64,000 bases of DNA from Paludibacteraceae bacterium (GTDB lineage: Bacteria > Bacteroidota > Bacteroidia > Bacteroidales > Paludibacteraceae), in assembly GCA_017464475.1 (NCBI GenBank), contig JAFTZQ010000004.1, positions 17,051 through 81,050 on the forward strand, in the 5' to 3' direction. Below the pieces are notes generated by a model that was given only the letters and a program-made list of their open reading frames with translations, did no database searches and had not been told where the DNA came from. This document shows positions 8,784-17,469 of the stretch, piece by piece. Position 1 is the stretch's first letter, and each line of letters begins with the position of its first letter. The position numbers and the translations under genes are program-made.

Positions 8784-11495
8784 AAATTGTAATTTAAGGC
8801 TGATGTTCCATTGCCTTCCTTTGTTGTAGAAGAAATAGATGTTGTCCTTGGTGTTCTCCGAAACGGTTGTAGTGGTCGTGCTGGCGGACCATGCTTTCTC
8901 GATGTAGTATTGGTTGAGCACGTTGGTCACGTTGCCTCGGATGGTAGCGCGGATCGGTCCCATGTCGAAAGCATAGCTGGCTCGGAGGTCGAGACTGCCG
9001 CCCAGCGGACAGCGGTACGGCTCCACGATGTTCATCACTTTGCCCGGGGTGAGGTCGCTTCCGGAGAAAGCATAGTAGCTGTAGTTGCGGTCGTACAGCG
9101 TGTATTCGCCACCGATGCGGAAGCCTTTGAACGGCTTGAAGAGAATACCGAAGTTAGCCGTGGTCTGTGCCTGACCGCCGACGTGGATACCCTTCATGTT
9201 CACTTTTGCCCAGAAATGGTCAGGTGCGCCGATCTGGGTCACTTGTCCGTCTGCGGTCATAGGCATGCCGTGTTCGTCGTAGGCGTAACCCACTACGGAG
9301 TCGCGATCCCATTTCCAGTCGCCGAGGGAGACCATTGCGCTGATCTCCAGCCATTTGGTCGGACGAACCTTACCCTCGAACTCCAGTCCCATGTGTCGCG
9401 CGCCCACGCCCGTCATATTAAGGTAGTAGTTGGTCACTTGGTCGTTGAGCGTACCGTATTTGGTCATGGCTTTGTCCATCCATTCGGTGAAGTAGCCGTT
9501 CACGTGGATCGAAGCGTATTGGTTCTCAAATCCGTAACCGATCTCGACCGAAGCGATCTGCTCGTTGCGGGCTTGGTTGTTGATGGCGTTGGACGTGCTG
9601 ACCGACATGTATATATTCTGGTATTTCGGCGCACGGCTGATGTAACCGGCATTGATGAAGACGTTGTGCCATTTTGCGAACTTGTAGTTCAGACCGCCTT
9701 TGATCGTTCCGCTCACGCGTACAACGGAGTCGCGCGCGGTAACATTATTATAATAGTAGCGGTCGGTACGCCAGTTATGGTTGAAAGAGAGCGAACCGTT
9801 GATGAAGGCGGAGAGATTGTTCTTGCTGTATTCCAGGCTACCGAAGATTCCTTCCTGCACGATCGTACCGGTGTAGTCGCGGTAGGCGATGTCGCCAACT
9901 CCTAATTTCTCGGTCACCCAGTTGATGTCCGCCGCATTGGGGTTGTTGGCGGGATTGACTTTGCTACGCGTAGCGTCGATATAATAACTGCCGCCGAAGA
10001 GGTCGCTTACGACCGCTTGGTGAATACCTTGGTAGTAGCGCACATCGACACCGGCTGTCAGTTCGAGGCAGTCAAGGAATTTCTTGTCGTACGTCGAGAC
10101 GAGTCCCACCCAGTTATGGTAGTTACGGTTTTCGCAGATGACGAGTTCCGAACCGGACTCGGAAGCAGCGTTGATCTCTTGCACCATGCCGTAGTCAAAC
10201 ATACCGGTGACGGGGTCGCGGAAGGTAGTTGTGATCTGACCGTTCGCTGCTCCGTTGGTGAGGTCGCTGTACGAATAAGCCGAACCGTAGCCGTTCTCCG
10301 CCGTGCGTCCGAAACCGCGTCCGATGGAGACATAGGCGGTGGTGGAAAGGCTGCTGAGGTCGTCGATCTGCCAGATATGGTTGAGGCTGATCTGCGGCTT
10401 GTGGTATTGGTTGTAGTTCGTTCCCGCTTGTTTGCCGTCGCGTCCCAGACCGTAGGAAGGGTTGTATCTGCGGCGGTCCATACCGGACGGCATGTATTGC
10501 GCCACGCGGTTCCACTCCGCGAGCGTCAGCGCGCCGTAACGTCCTGCCGGACGGGTCCAGTGCCACTGCGGCGCACCGAAGCCGGTGAGCGAGAGCTGGT
10601 GGTTTTCGTTGATGCGTTTGGAGATGTTGGCGAAATAGCTGTATCCTTGGAAACTTGTTCCCTGGATATATCCGTTACCCCAAGTGCGGCTACCCATGAC
10701 GGTGATCGCCCAGCCGTTTTTCATCAGACCGGTGGAGACGGAGAATAGCACTTTGTTGTATCCGTCGTTTCCCATGGCGTAGGAAAGCGAACCGCCTTTC
10801 TTGGCGTCAATACCGCGGGTGACGATGTTGATCGTACCGCCGACGGAAGGCGCAGACAGTTTGGAAGCACCCATACCGCGCTGGGTCTGCATGACCGAGG
10901 TCACGTCGCTCAGACCCTGCCAGTTGCTCCAATAGACCGTTCCGCCCTCCATGTCGTTCATGGGCACACCGTTGATCATGGTCGCTACGTTGGTGTTGTC
11001 GAAACCGCGCATCCAGATCTCCGAGTCACCCCAACCGCCACCTTGACCGTTGGCGTGCACACCCGGTGTGTTCTTGAGCACTTCCGGAAACTCCTGACCC
11101 GCCAGACGCTCCTCGATCTCCAGCGCCGTCACTTGGCTCACCGCCACCGGCGTTTGCTGGGTACGCGCCATCTGACCCGTGATCGTCACGTCTTCCAACG
11201 CAATCGCTTCCGGCTCCAGACGGATGACGCCGAGGTCACCTTTCTTCGCGCTGATCTCAAGGGTCTTGTAACCCACATACGACAACTGCAGGGTAGCTCC
11301 GGACTCCACGTTCAGCGTGAAATTACCATCCAGATCGGTGGTGTTTCCGTTGGTGGTTCCGACTTCCAGAACCGACACGCCGATGAGCTCCTCACCGGTC
11401 TTCGCGTCCCGAACGCTTCCTGTCACTTTCTGTGCTTGGGCGAACAGACTACACGCCCCGAATAGGCACAGCACTAAGGGAATAAATTTTCTCAT
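8781..11495 (-). CDS. TonB-dependent outer-membrane receptor
   Basis: 904 residues. Signal peptide MRKFIPLVLCLFGACSLFAQ, then a carboxypeptidase-regulatory-like domain (about 22-100; VTGSVRDAKTGEELIGVSV), a plug domain (about 110-235; NTPGVHANGQGGG ... GGTINIVTRG) and a beta-barrel ending in aromatic residues (RQWNISLKLQF). It drives TonB-energised uptake of a large ligand. It lacks the SusC plug signature 'GYGT', and the next gene is not SusD, so it is a receptor of the non-Sus type. The gene lies between an S1/P1 nuclease and OB-fold proteins in one minus-strand cluster, suggesting uptake of nucleic-acid fragments. Confidence 0.85.
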   Translation of the reverse strand: MRKFIPLVLCLFGACSLFAQAQKVTGSVRDAKTGEELIGVSVLEVGTTNGNTTDLDGNFTLNVESGATLQLSYVGYKTLEISAKKGDLGVIRLEPEAIALEDVTITGQMARTQQTPVAVSQVTALEIEERLAGQEFPEVLKNTPGVHANGQGGGWGDSEIWMRGFDNTNVATMINGVPMNDMEGGTVYWSNWQGLSDVTSVMQTQRGMGASKLSAPSVGGTINIVTRGIDAKKGGSLSYAMGNDGYNKVLFSVSTGLMKNGWAITVMGSRTWGNGYIQGTSFQGYSYFANISKRINENHQLSLTGFGAPQWHWTRPAGRYGALTLAEWNRVAQYMPSGMDRRRYNPSYGLGRDGKQAGTNYNQYHKPQISLNHIWQIDDLSSLSTTAYVSIGRGFGRTAENGYGSAYSYSDLTNGAANGQITTTFRDPVTGMFDYGMVQEINAASESGSELVICENRNYHNWVGLVSTYDKKFLDCLELTAGVDVRYYQGIHQAVVSDLFGGSYYIDATRSKVNPANNPNAADINWVTEKLGVGDIAYRDYTGTIVQEGIFGSLEYSKNNLSAFINGSLSFNHNWRTDRYYYNNVTARDSVVRVSGTIKGGLNYKFAKWHNVFINAGYISRAPKYQNIYMSVSTSNAINNQARNEQIASVEIGYGFENQYASIHVNGYFTEWMDKAMTKYGTLNDQVTNYYLNMTGVGARHMGLEFEGKVRPTKWLEISAMVSLGDWKWDRDSVVGYAYDEHGMPMTADGQVTQIGAPDHFWAKVNMKGIHVGGQAQTTANFGILFKPFKGFRIGGEYTLYDRNYSYYAFSGSDLTPGKVMNIVEPYRCPLGGSLDLRASYAFDMGPIRATIRGNVTNVLNQYYIEKAWSASTTTTTVSENTKDNIYFFYNKGRQWNISLKLQF

Positions 11496-11504
11496 AATAA
11501 ATTA

Positions 11505-11656
11505 AAATTATCAATTATCAATTCACAATTCACAATTCACAATTCACAAAGGGCTCTATGAGTTTGGTACAATGTTTTAAGATCCGTACTTTCTTTTAAG
11601 TTTGTACTAAAGCCACCAGGACGCTTTGTACATTGTAAATTGTACATTGTGCATTG
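11505..11656. repeat. Intergenic region with two word-repeat blocks
   Basis: Between the nuclease and receptor genes lie 'attatcaattatcaattcac' type repeats (11505-11550) and 'tgtacattgtaaattg' type repeats (11624-11656). Between them is about 70 bases of unique sequence containing two 'gtactt' motifs. I see no -33/-7 promoter here, so the receptor is probably read through from upstream. Confidence 0.6.
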
Positions 11657-12463
11657 CTATAGATTTTTATTTAGCCACATCGCAAGACGTATTCCGGCGA
11701 TGTAGAGTTGCCGCTCCATGGGCTGCCGCCAGGTATAAATATAATGGTAGGTGTTGCCGTCCCAGATCTGCTGGTATTGGTAGATGGACTCGGTCATGTG
11801 GTAGCTGTCGATGAGCAGCTGCTCGTCGCTTTTCTTCTCGATCTCGCGCTTCATGTCTCCGTATTCGTCTTGGATCATCTGAGCGTATTCGGTATAGCTA
11901 TATCCTTGACTTTCAATGATTTTTGAGTCCCAGACGGCATGCAGGTTCGTCTCACGTCCGAACCATTTCATCTTCACCATGTTACCGCCTTTGTCGTCCA
12001 TGTGTGCAATGTGCATCGGGCAATAACGGTCTCCGTTGAGGTGAATGATAAACCGCAGAATGTGTTCCTCGTTGATCGGATCCACTTTCTCGCCCGCCAT
12101 CTCGATCTCAAGGCTGTCCAGCGCGCGGAAGAGGTTTCCTCCCTCGGCACGGTAATGGGTCAGCGCATCAGCCACCAGACTGTCGCTCATGCCGGCATCC
12201 AGATCCTGGAAATGCCAGCCGTCTTTGATGCTCTGCGGGTAGATGTTATCGCTCTTGATCTCGTCCGCCCAGTTAGCGTAGTAGATCATGCCGCGTTTGC
12301 CCACGATCTTGTCCACTTTCTTTTTGGTACTGCATTTGAGGTTGTCGTAAGCGATTTTCGCAATAATCCGGTGTCCCTCTTGTCCCCAAGAGAACGCCGG
12401 CACGCTGTGCATGCTCATACCAATGAAGCATACCAGCACATAGAGAATTTGTCTTTTTATCAT
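11657..12463 (-). CDS. S1/P1-type zinc nuclease, exported
   Basis: 268 residues. The signal peptide ends at FS, so the mature protein would begin WGQEGH, with the family's N-terminal Trp ligand and His six residues in. All the expected zinc ligands appear in order: W1, H6, D in NWADEIK, H in DGWHFQD, H-D-H in FIIHLNGDRYCPMH, and H-D in NLHAVWD. S1/P1 nucleases cut single-stranded DNA and RNA to 5'-nucleotides and often act as 3'-nucleotidases. Length is normal for the bacterial family. It is the first gene of the receptor/OB-fold/barrel cluster and the best clue to that cluster's substrate. Confidence 0.9.
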   Translation of the reverse strand: MIKRQILYVLVCFIGMSMHSVPAFSWGQEGHRIIAKIAYDNLKCSTKKKVDKIVGKRGMIYYANWADEIKSDNIYPQSIKDGWHFQDLDAGMSDSLVADALTHYRAEGGNLFRALDSLEIEMAGEKVDPINEEHILRFIIHLNGDRYCPMHIAHMDDKGGNMVKMKWFGRETNLHAVWDSKIIESQGYSYTEYAQMIQDEYGDMKREIEKKSDEQLLIDSYHMTESIYQYQQIWDGNTYHYIYTWRQPMERQLYIAGIRLAMWLNKNL

Positions 12464-12477
12464 AGTTTACTTATTAT

Positions 12478-12524
12478 TTTCTAGTTCTACTAGTTAAACT
12501 AGTTTATCTAGTTCATCTAGTTTT
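12478..12524. repeat. Word repeat 'ctagttctactagtt'
   Basis: Five or six imperfect copies of (c/a)tagtt lie between mgtC-like and nuclease genes and run into the last codons of the former. The same word family recurs after SusD (49275-49300) and before SusC (44430-44450). Confidence 0.65.
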
Positions 12525-12969
12525 CTTCGTCATTTTCGGCGGGGTTAGACGACTTTGCCGTCTTCCCGTGTTTGAACAACAGATTCACCACCATGACCGC
12601 TGCTGTTCCGATGATGGCTTCGGCGAACATACCGACTCCGCAGAGACATCCGATCGCTGCGGCGCACCAGACGGTAGCTGCGGTCGTCAGTCCGCGCACT
12701 GTGTCGCCGTGCTTGAAAATGATACCTGCGCCGAGAAAACCGATGCCGGACACCACTTGGGCTATCACACGCGAATTATCGCCACCCAAAATGGATGGCG
12801 ACATTAAGACATATAACATACTTCCGATGACGATGAGGGAGATCGTTCTGCGTCCGACCGCTTTGCCGTGCAGCTCGCGCTCCATGCCCATCAAATAGCC
12901 CAGCGCCGTTGCCAACAGAACCTTTGTCAGCAACCCGATCCAGTCCGTTTGAATAAAAGTCTCAATCAT
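12517..12969 (-). CDS. MgtC/SapB family membrane protein
   Basis: 150 residues with four or five hydrophobic segments. It carries the family signature: a charged loop after the first helices (GYLMGMERELHGKAVGRRT), then GIGFLGAGIIFKHGDTVRGLTTAATVW, where the glycine-rich GxGFLGAG and the RGLTTAA motif are diagnostic. The family is linked to magnesium limitation and regulation of membrane ATPases. The start is ATG 12969, since the promoter at 13001-13032 lies just upstream and excludes the longer frame. The nuclease gene follows 53 bases downstream on the same strand and may share the transcript. Confidence 0.9.
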   Translation of the reverse strand: MIETFIQTDWIGLLTKVLLATALGYLMGMERELHGKAVGRRTISLIVIGSMLYVLMSPSILGGDNSRVIAQVVSGIGFLGAGIIFKHGDTVRGLTTAATVWCAAAIGCLCGVGMFAEAIIGTAAVMVVNLLFKHGKTAKSSNPAENDEEN

Positions 12970-13000
12970 AGAATTTTCCCCCAGAGATTGAAATCGCCTG

Positions 13001-13032
13001 CAAAGGTACAACAAAAATTGCACATATGCAAG
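13001..13032 (-). promoter_or_regulatory. Bacteroidetes promoter for the mgtC-like gene
   Basis: Minus strand: CTTG (13032-13029), 20 bases, TACCTTTG (13008-13001). It may also serve the nuclease/receptor cluster, for which no other promoter was found. Confidence 0.75.
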
Positions 13033-13040
13033 CCTTTGGG

Positions 13041-13161
13041 CATTTTTTGACAAAATAAAATGCAATTTTATCTGTTTTGCACAGATATATAGTGGCTATG
13101 CTTGCATAAGACAATATGTATCTGCGCAAAACAGGAAAGCCATTAGGCTTGTCAAAAAATG
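13041..13161. repeat. Nested inverted repeat upstream of the mgtC promoter
   Basis: Outer arms CATTTTTTGACA (13041-13052) and TGTCAAAAAATG (13150-13161) enclose inner arms at 13072-13087 and 13119-13134, 16 bases each with one mismatch (CTGTTTTGC-a/g-CAGATA). Possible operator region or remnant of a small mobile element. Confidence 0.6.
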
Positions 13162-13370
13162 TCCGCACTTGCTTCTAATAAAATTGTCTTTAATTGTTGA
13201 CCAATATAAAATAATTGTTGGATAATTTTGGGTAATTTTTGACTTATAAAAATCCGTCTATTGACTTTGTTTATTGCGTCCAAATCTGATTTGGACACGG
13301 CTTCGCCGTCCTCTCTCCCCCGCTCTGCCGTTCTTTTCGTCCATTTCAGGGCGATGCTATCGCCCGCCCT
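13162..13370. other. Non-coding, AT-rich then hairpin-rich spacer
   Basis: No credible gene. Two small hairpins lie at 13278-13296 (GTCCAAAT CTG ATTTGGAC) and 13297-13309 (ACGGC TTC GCCGT), followed by a pyrimidine-rich run that leads into the G-rich elements. Confidence 0.5.
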
Positions 13371-13492
13371 CTTTCCTCCCTTTCCTCCCCCATTAGGGGG
13401 CCGGGGGGCTTTCCTCCCTCCCCTGAGCGGGTGAAGAGCTCTGCTCGATCGGACTGCCGGTGGCCGTCCGTAGAACAACGGGGGTGGGGTTA
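13371..13492 (+). repeat. Short plus long G-rich palindromic element
   Basis: A short copy (around 13384-13410) is followed by a long form (13411-13492) in which the TGAG core and the final GGGGTGGGGTT are separated by about 55 bases containing an inner hairpin around GCCGGTGGCCGTCC. The long form matches the one lying in frame inside mnmA (26041-26117). Confidence 0.75.
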
Positions 13493-13493
13493 G

Positions 13494-13600
13494 TATGCTG
13501 TAACCTATTAGTGATTCTTTAGTGATTCTTTAGTGATTCTTTAGTGATTCATAGGTGATTGGTTAGTGATTCATAGGTTAGTAAGCGCCTCACACTATAA
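13494..13600 (+). repeat. Phased 10-base repeat block, copy 1
   Basis: Tandem units of 'agtgattctt' between the ends TATGCTGTAACC and GTAAGCGCC. An inverted copy with one extra unit lies at 40872-40989. Confidence 0.8.
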
Positions 13601-13682
13601 TCTCAGCGTCCCCATCGTATCTTTTCCAGCCGCTTTTTTACTCCTTTTTTCGCCCTCCTGAGCGCAAAAATGCACAAAACTC

Positions 13683-13713
13683 TTGCATATCTCAAAAAAA
13701 AGTAGTAATTTTG
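13683..13713 (+). promoter_or_regulatory. Bacteroidetes promoter heading the 13.7-26.2 kb run
   Basis: TTG (13683-13685), 20 bases with an A-tract, TAATTTTG (13706-13713). It is the only clear promoter before mnmA, nine genes downstream. Confidence 0.75.
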
Positions 13714-13746
13714 CAGGCTCAAATGTACGTGCGTATGAAAAGGAAC

Positions 13747-14682
13747 ATGAAAAGACTGTTAATTTTTATTGTTTTGTGCATGCCTGCGTGGGCGTTCGCG
13801 CAAGCAGAAGGTCAAGCAACTCCGCCTTATGGGGAGGGTGCTAAGATCTGGGTGAATGACAGCTACGAAGCCGTTGCGCCTGCGGAGGCGACGATGTACG
13901 GGCTGGTCAAGAAAGTGGACACCGCGTCCAATACCGTGACCATGCAGTATTATACGAAAGCGGAGGATCGCTTGCGCTCCGTACAGAAACGCGTGGCGAC
14001 AGGAGAAGGGCAGGGTTTGCAGAAAGGCAAACAGCTCTATTTTGACGCAGAGGGCAAAGTGGAAGCCATGGAGATCTACACCCTCGTGATCGAGGAGCGC
14101 AAGAGCGTGGTGCCCGGCACGCCTCCGACCAAAGCGCGCAGCCGGCTGGCGCAAGAGACATATCTCTATCCGAACGGCAAGACCAAAGAGGAAGTGATCC
14201 TGAGTTACAAACCTGCCAAATACGGCGCAGAGGGCATTTTCTATACCCGCAAGTGCTATTACCCCGACGGAGGGCTGCAATACGAGGAAACAATGGACGA
14301 GAAGACCACCAACCTGACGACCGTTTATTACAACGAAAAAGGCAAAGTAGTGAAACGTCCGAAGCAGAAGTTCGAACCGTATATGCAGATGCCGGAGTTC
14401 CCGGGTGGACAATACGCGCTGGCGGAGTTCCTTTCTGCGAACGTCAAATACCCGAAGATCGCGCAGGAGAACTCTATCCAAGGACGCGTGATCGTGCAGT
14501 TCGTGGTTGCCAAGGACGGCAAGATAGAGAACGTGGAGGTCGTTCGCACAGGCGGCGATCCTTCGCTCGACAGAGAGGCGGTACGCGTGATCAAGTCCAT
14601 GCCGAGATGGCAACCTGGCAGACAGAGAGGCAAGCTTGTACGCGTCAAATACACCGTGCCGGTGAATTTTAGATTGCAATAA
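13747..14682 (+). CDS. Exported protein with MORN-like repeats and a TonB C-terminal domain
   Basis: About 311 residues. Signal peptide MKRLLIFIVLCMPAWAFAQ. The middle (about 125-200) has YxxG/PDG-type repeats (LYPNGKTKEEV, CYYPDGGLQYEE) like YwqK/MORN variants. Residues about 215-311 form a TonB C-terminal domain (MPEFPGGQYALAEFL ... GRVIVQFVVAKDGKIENVEV). It lacks the membrane anchor and proline-rich spacer of a classical TonB. The longer frame starts with a TTG inside the promoter, so it is rejected; ATG 13735 is also possible, but an AAAGGA lies just before 13747. Role beyond TonB-domain membership is unknown. Confidence 0.75.
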   Translation: MKRLLIFIVLCMPAWAFAQAEGQATPPYGEGAKIWVNDSYEAVAPAEATMYGLVKKVDTASNTVTMQYYTKAEDRLRSVQKRVATGEGQGLQKGKQLYFDAEGKVEAMEIYTLVIEERKSVVPGTPPTKARSRLAQETYLYPNGKTKEEVILSYKPAKYGAEGIFYTRKCYYPDGGLQYEETMDEKTTNLTTVYYNEKGKVVKRPKQKFEPYMQMPEFPGGQYALAEFLSANVKYPKIAQENSIQGRVIVQFVVAKDGKIENVEVVRTGGDPSLDREAVRVIKSMPRWQPGRQRGKLVRVKYTVPVNFRLQ

Positions 14683-14703
14683 ATATCACAACATCAACAT
14701 ATT

Positions 14704-16647
14704 ATGATTAAAATTACTTTTCCGGACGGAAGCGTCCGTGAGTACGAAAGCGGCGTAACGCCGCTGCAGATTGCGGAGAGCATCAGCTCCCGCCTCGCGC
14801 AAGATATCTTGTGCGCCAGTGTGAATGAGAAAATTGTAGAGTTGAATTTCCCGATCGAGGAAGATGCAGCAATCAAGTTGCACAAATGGGAGGACGAGGA
14901 AGCGAAACACGCTTTCTGGCACACGTCCAGCCACCTGATGGCAGAGGCATTGCAGGAACTCTATCCGGGCATTCAGTTCGGTATTGGTCCGGCGATCGAG
15001 AGCGGATTCTACTACGACGTTATGCCGCCTGAGGGCGTAGTCATCAACGACACCTGCTTCGCAGCCATCGAGAACAAGATGATGGAGCTGCGCGCGAAGA
15101 AAGAGCAGCTGGTGAAGAACTCGATCTCCAAAGCCGATGCACTCAAAGCGTTTGGTGACAAAGGTCAGACCTACAAATGCGAGTTGATCTCCGAGTTGGA
15201 AGACGGACATATCAGCACTTATACGCAGGGCGCGTTTACCGACCTCTGCAAAGGTCCGCACTTGCTGAGTACGGAACCGATCAAAGCGGTCAAAGTGCTC
15301 TCCTGCTCCGCGGCTTACTGGCGTGGCGATGAGAAACGTCCGATGATGACCCGTATCTATGGTATTTCCTTCCCGAAGAAAGCGATGTTAGACGAGTACC
15401 TTGCGCTCCTCGAAGAAGCGAAGAAACGCGACCACCGCAAGATCGGTAAGGAGCTGGAGCTGTTTATGTTCTCCGACATGGTCGGAAAAGGTCTGCCGAT
15501 CTGGCTGCCGAAAGGAACTGCCCTTCGTCTGCGTCTGGAAGATTTCCTGAAGAAGATCCAGAAACGCTACGGTTACCAGCAGGTGATCACGCCGCATATC
15601 GGCTCCAAGCAGCTGTATATGACTTCGGGTCACTGGGATCACTACGGCAAAGACTCGTTCCAGCCGATCACCACGCCCGAGGAAGGCGAGGTGTATATGC
15701 TCAAACCGATGAACTGCCCTCACCACTGCGCGATTTACAAGAACAGCCCCAAGAGCTACAAGGATCTGCCTTTCCGCTGCGCGGAGTTCGGTACTGTCTA
15801 TCGCTATGAGCAATCCGGCGAGCTGCACGGACTGACCCGTGTACGTTCGTTCACGCAGGACGACGCACATATCTTCTGCCGACCCGACCAGGTAAAGCAG
15901 GAGTTCATCCGCGTCATGGAGATCATCAATATCATCTTCAAAGCGCTGAACTTCGAGAACTACGAAGCGCAGATCTCTCTTCGTGACCCCAACAACCACG
16001 AGAAATATGTGGGTTCGGATGAGATCTGGGAGCACGCAGAGAACGCGATCCGCGAGGCTTGCAAGGAGATGAATCTGCCCGCACGCGAGGAGACCGGAGA
16101 AGCTGCATTCTACGGACCGAAACTCGACTTCATGGTCAAGGACGCACTCGGTCGCCGTTGGCAACTGGGTACGATCCAAGTGGACTACAACCTGCCGGAG
16201 CGTTTCGAACTGGAGTACACCGGTGAGGACAACCAGAAACACCGTCCGGTAATGATCCACCGTGCGCCGTTCGGCTCCATGGAGCGTTTCGTAGCCGTGC
16301 TGATCGAGCATACCGCAGGTAAGTTCCCGCTCTGGCTCACTCCTGATCAGGCTGTCGTGCTGCCGATTTCGGAGAAGAGCAACGAGTACGCATGGAAAGT
16401 GAAAGAGATGCTGGAGGCACAGGACGTTCGCGTCATCGTAGATGACCGTAACGAGAAACTGGGACGTAAGATCCGCGACAACGAACTGAAACGTATTCCG
16501 TACATGCTGATCGTGGGTGAGAAAGAAGCAGAGCAAGGACTCGTTTCCGTTCGCCAGCAGGGCGCCGAAGAGAAGGGCTCTATGACGATCCAAGAGTTCG
16601 CAGACTTCATCAACAATACCGTACGCGAACAGATGAGCGCGTATTAA
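14704..16647 (+). CDS. thrS: Threonyl-tRNA synthetase
   Basis: 647 residues, full length. It charges tRNA-Thr in the cytoplasm. Domains in order: N-terminal TGS (1-60; [20 protein letters not shown]), editing domain (about 65-240, with [11 protein letters not shown] and a conserved C/H-rich pocket), class II catalytic core (motif 2 region [14 protein letters not shown]; zinc ligands in MNCPHHC and later His; motif 3 [11 protein letters not shown]) and the anticodon-binding domain (about 540-647). It starts 21 bases after the TonB-domain gene and appears to be in the same transcript. Confidence 0.98.
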   Translation: MIKITFPDGSVREYESGVTPLQIAESISSRLAQDILCASVNEKIVELNFPIEEDAAIKLHKWEDEEAKHAFWHTSSHLMAEALQELYPGIQFGIGPAIESGFYYDVMPPEGVVINDTCFAAIENKMMELRAKKEQLVKNSISKADALKAFGDKGQTYKCELISELEDGHISTYTQGAFTDLCKGPHLLSTEPIKAVKVLSCSAAYWRGDEKRPMMTRIYGISFPKKAMLDEYLALLEEAKKRDHRKIGKELELFMFSDMVGKGLPIWLPKGTALRLRLEDFLKKIQKRYGYQQVITPHIGSKQLYMTSGHWDHYGKDSFQPITTPEEGEVYMLKPMNCPHHCAIYKNSPKSYKDLPFRCAEFGTVYRYEQSGELHGLTRVRSFTQDDAHIFCRPDQVKQEFIRVMEIINIIFKALNFENYEAQISLRDPNNHEKYVGSDEIWEHAENAIREACKEMNLPAREETGEAAFYGPKLDFMVKDALGRRWQLGTIQVDYNLPERFELEYTGEDNQKHRPVMIHRAPFGSMERFVAVLIEHTAGKFPLWLTPDQAVVLPISEKSNEYAWKVKEMLEAQDVRVIVDDRNEKLGRKIRDNELKRIPYMLIVGEKEAEQGLVSVRQQGAEEKGSMTIQEFADFINNTVREQMSAY

Positions 16648-16695
16648 AGGGACGAAGGGACAAAGTACAAAGTACAAAGGACGAATTACGAATTG
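16648..16695. repeat. Word repeat 'gggacaaagtacaaag' containing a TTG start
   Basis: Imperfect repeats of 'gggacgaa', 'gggacaaagtac' and 'acgaatt' fill the gap after thrS; the last word supplies the only usable start codon (TTG 16693) of the next gene. The same words are in frame inside the phosphorylase gene (57469-57504). Confidence 0.7.
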
Positions 16696-17469
16696 AGCGT
16701 CAGTAAAGCGCAAATAAAACAGGTTCGGTCGCTGCAGCAGAAGAAATTCCGCGATGAGCTCGGGCTCTTTGTCGCCGAAGGCGATAAGTGCGTGGAAGAG
16801 TTGCAGAAAGGCTTTGAGTTGGTCTCCCTCTACCGCGAGGGAGAGAACGCTACGCGTGTGGAGATCGAGCAGATGAGCGGTCTCCAAACGCCTCAAGGCA
16901 CCATTGCAATCTTCCGCAAACCTCTCCTTCCTTTGGCTCCCTCTCTTGAGGAGAGGGCGGGGGGAGAGGTTTTGTTGGTACTCGACGGCGTGCAGAACCC
17001 GGGGAACTTGGGCACGATCATTCGTACCTGCGACTGGTTCGGGGTGCACGACATCGTCTGTTCGCGCGACACAGCGGACTGCTTCAATCCCAAAGTGGTG
17101 CAAGCTACGATGGGAGCACTCACCCGCGTACGCGTTCATTACACGGATGTAGCCGAATGGCTGAAAGCCGTCAGCTCTCAGCATTCAGATGTCAGAATAT
17201 ACGGCACGCTCTTGGAAGGAGAAGACATGTACGAGGAGTTGTCTGCCATCAGAAATCAGTTGTCAGCTGAAGGCTCAAAGCTGAAGGCTGAAAGCTCTAT
17301 TATTATCATGGGCAACGAAGGAAATGGTATTTCGGAAGAGGTGCGTCGTTTGGTGACGCACCCCATTCGGATCCCTTCGTACCCCAAGGGTGCAGAGACA
17401 TCCGAGAGCCTCAACGTGGCGATCGCAACCGCAATCGTTTTGGCAGAATTCAGAAGAATGGAGAATTGA
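16693..17469 (+). CDS. SpoU/TrmH-family RNA 2'-O-methyltransferase
   Basis: 258 residues. An N-terminal substrate-binding domain (1-75; FRDELGLFVAEGDKCVEEL) precedes a SpoU domain with all three family motifs: LDGVQNPGNLGTIIRT near 97, IIIMGNEGNGIS near 205 and IRIPSYPKGAETSESLNVAIA near 225. It methylates ribose in rRNA or tRNA using SAM; the target is not predictable. The start is TTG, since no ATG precedes the conserved region. Two in-frame repeat insertions are visible: a G-rich element at residues 80-92 (SLEERAGGE) and 'ctgaaggctgaaag' words near residues 158-168 and 183-203, the latter just before motif 2. The reading frame stays open through both. Confidence 0.85.
   Translation: MSVSKAQIKQVRSLQQKKFRDELGLFVAEGDKCVEELQKGFELVSLYREGENATRVEIEQMSGLQTPQGTIAIFRKPLLPLAPSLEERAGGEVLLVLDGVQNPGNLGTIIRTCDWFGVHDIVCSRDTADCFNPKVVQATMGALTRVRVHYTDVAEWLKAVSSQHSDVRIYGTLLEGEDMYEELSAIRNQLSAEGSKLKAESSIIIMGNEGNGISEEVRRLVTHPIRIPSYPKGAETSESLNVAIATAIVLAEFRRMEN
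16937..16972 (+). repeat. G-rich TTGA element in frame in the SpoU gene
   Basis: CTCCCTC-TCTTGAGGAGAGGG with tail CGGGGGGAGAGGTTT, encoding PSLEERAGGEV between the two domains of the enzyme. Confidence 0.8.

Noticed and set aside
8781-11495. Classification of the first TonB receptor as SusC
   Set aside because: It lacks the SusC plug signature with GYGT and has no SusD neighbour.
13152-13478. Minus-strand frame of 108 residues between mgtC and the TonB-domain gene
   Set aside because: Consists mainly of the G-rich element and AT-rich spacer; no start context and no domain.
13494-13600. Possible CRISPR or replication-origin iterons
   Set aside because: Units of ten bases are contiguous with no spacers, and no dnaA, rep or origin-type AT region is associated.
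15388-17184. 598-residue minus-strand reading frame opposite thrS and the SpoU gene
   Set aside because: It is the mirror of two clear plus-strand genes, has no family features, and reflects codon bias rather than coding.
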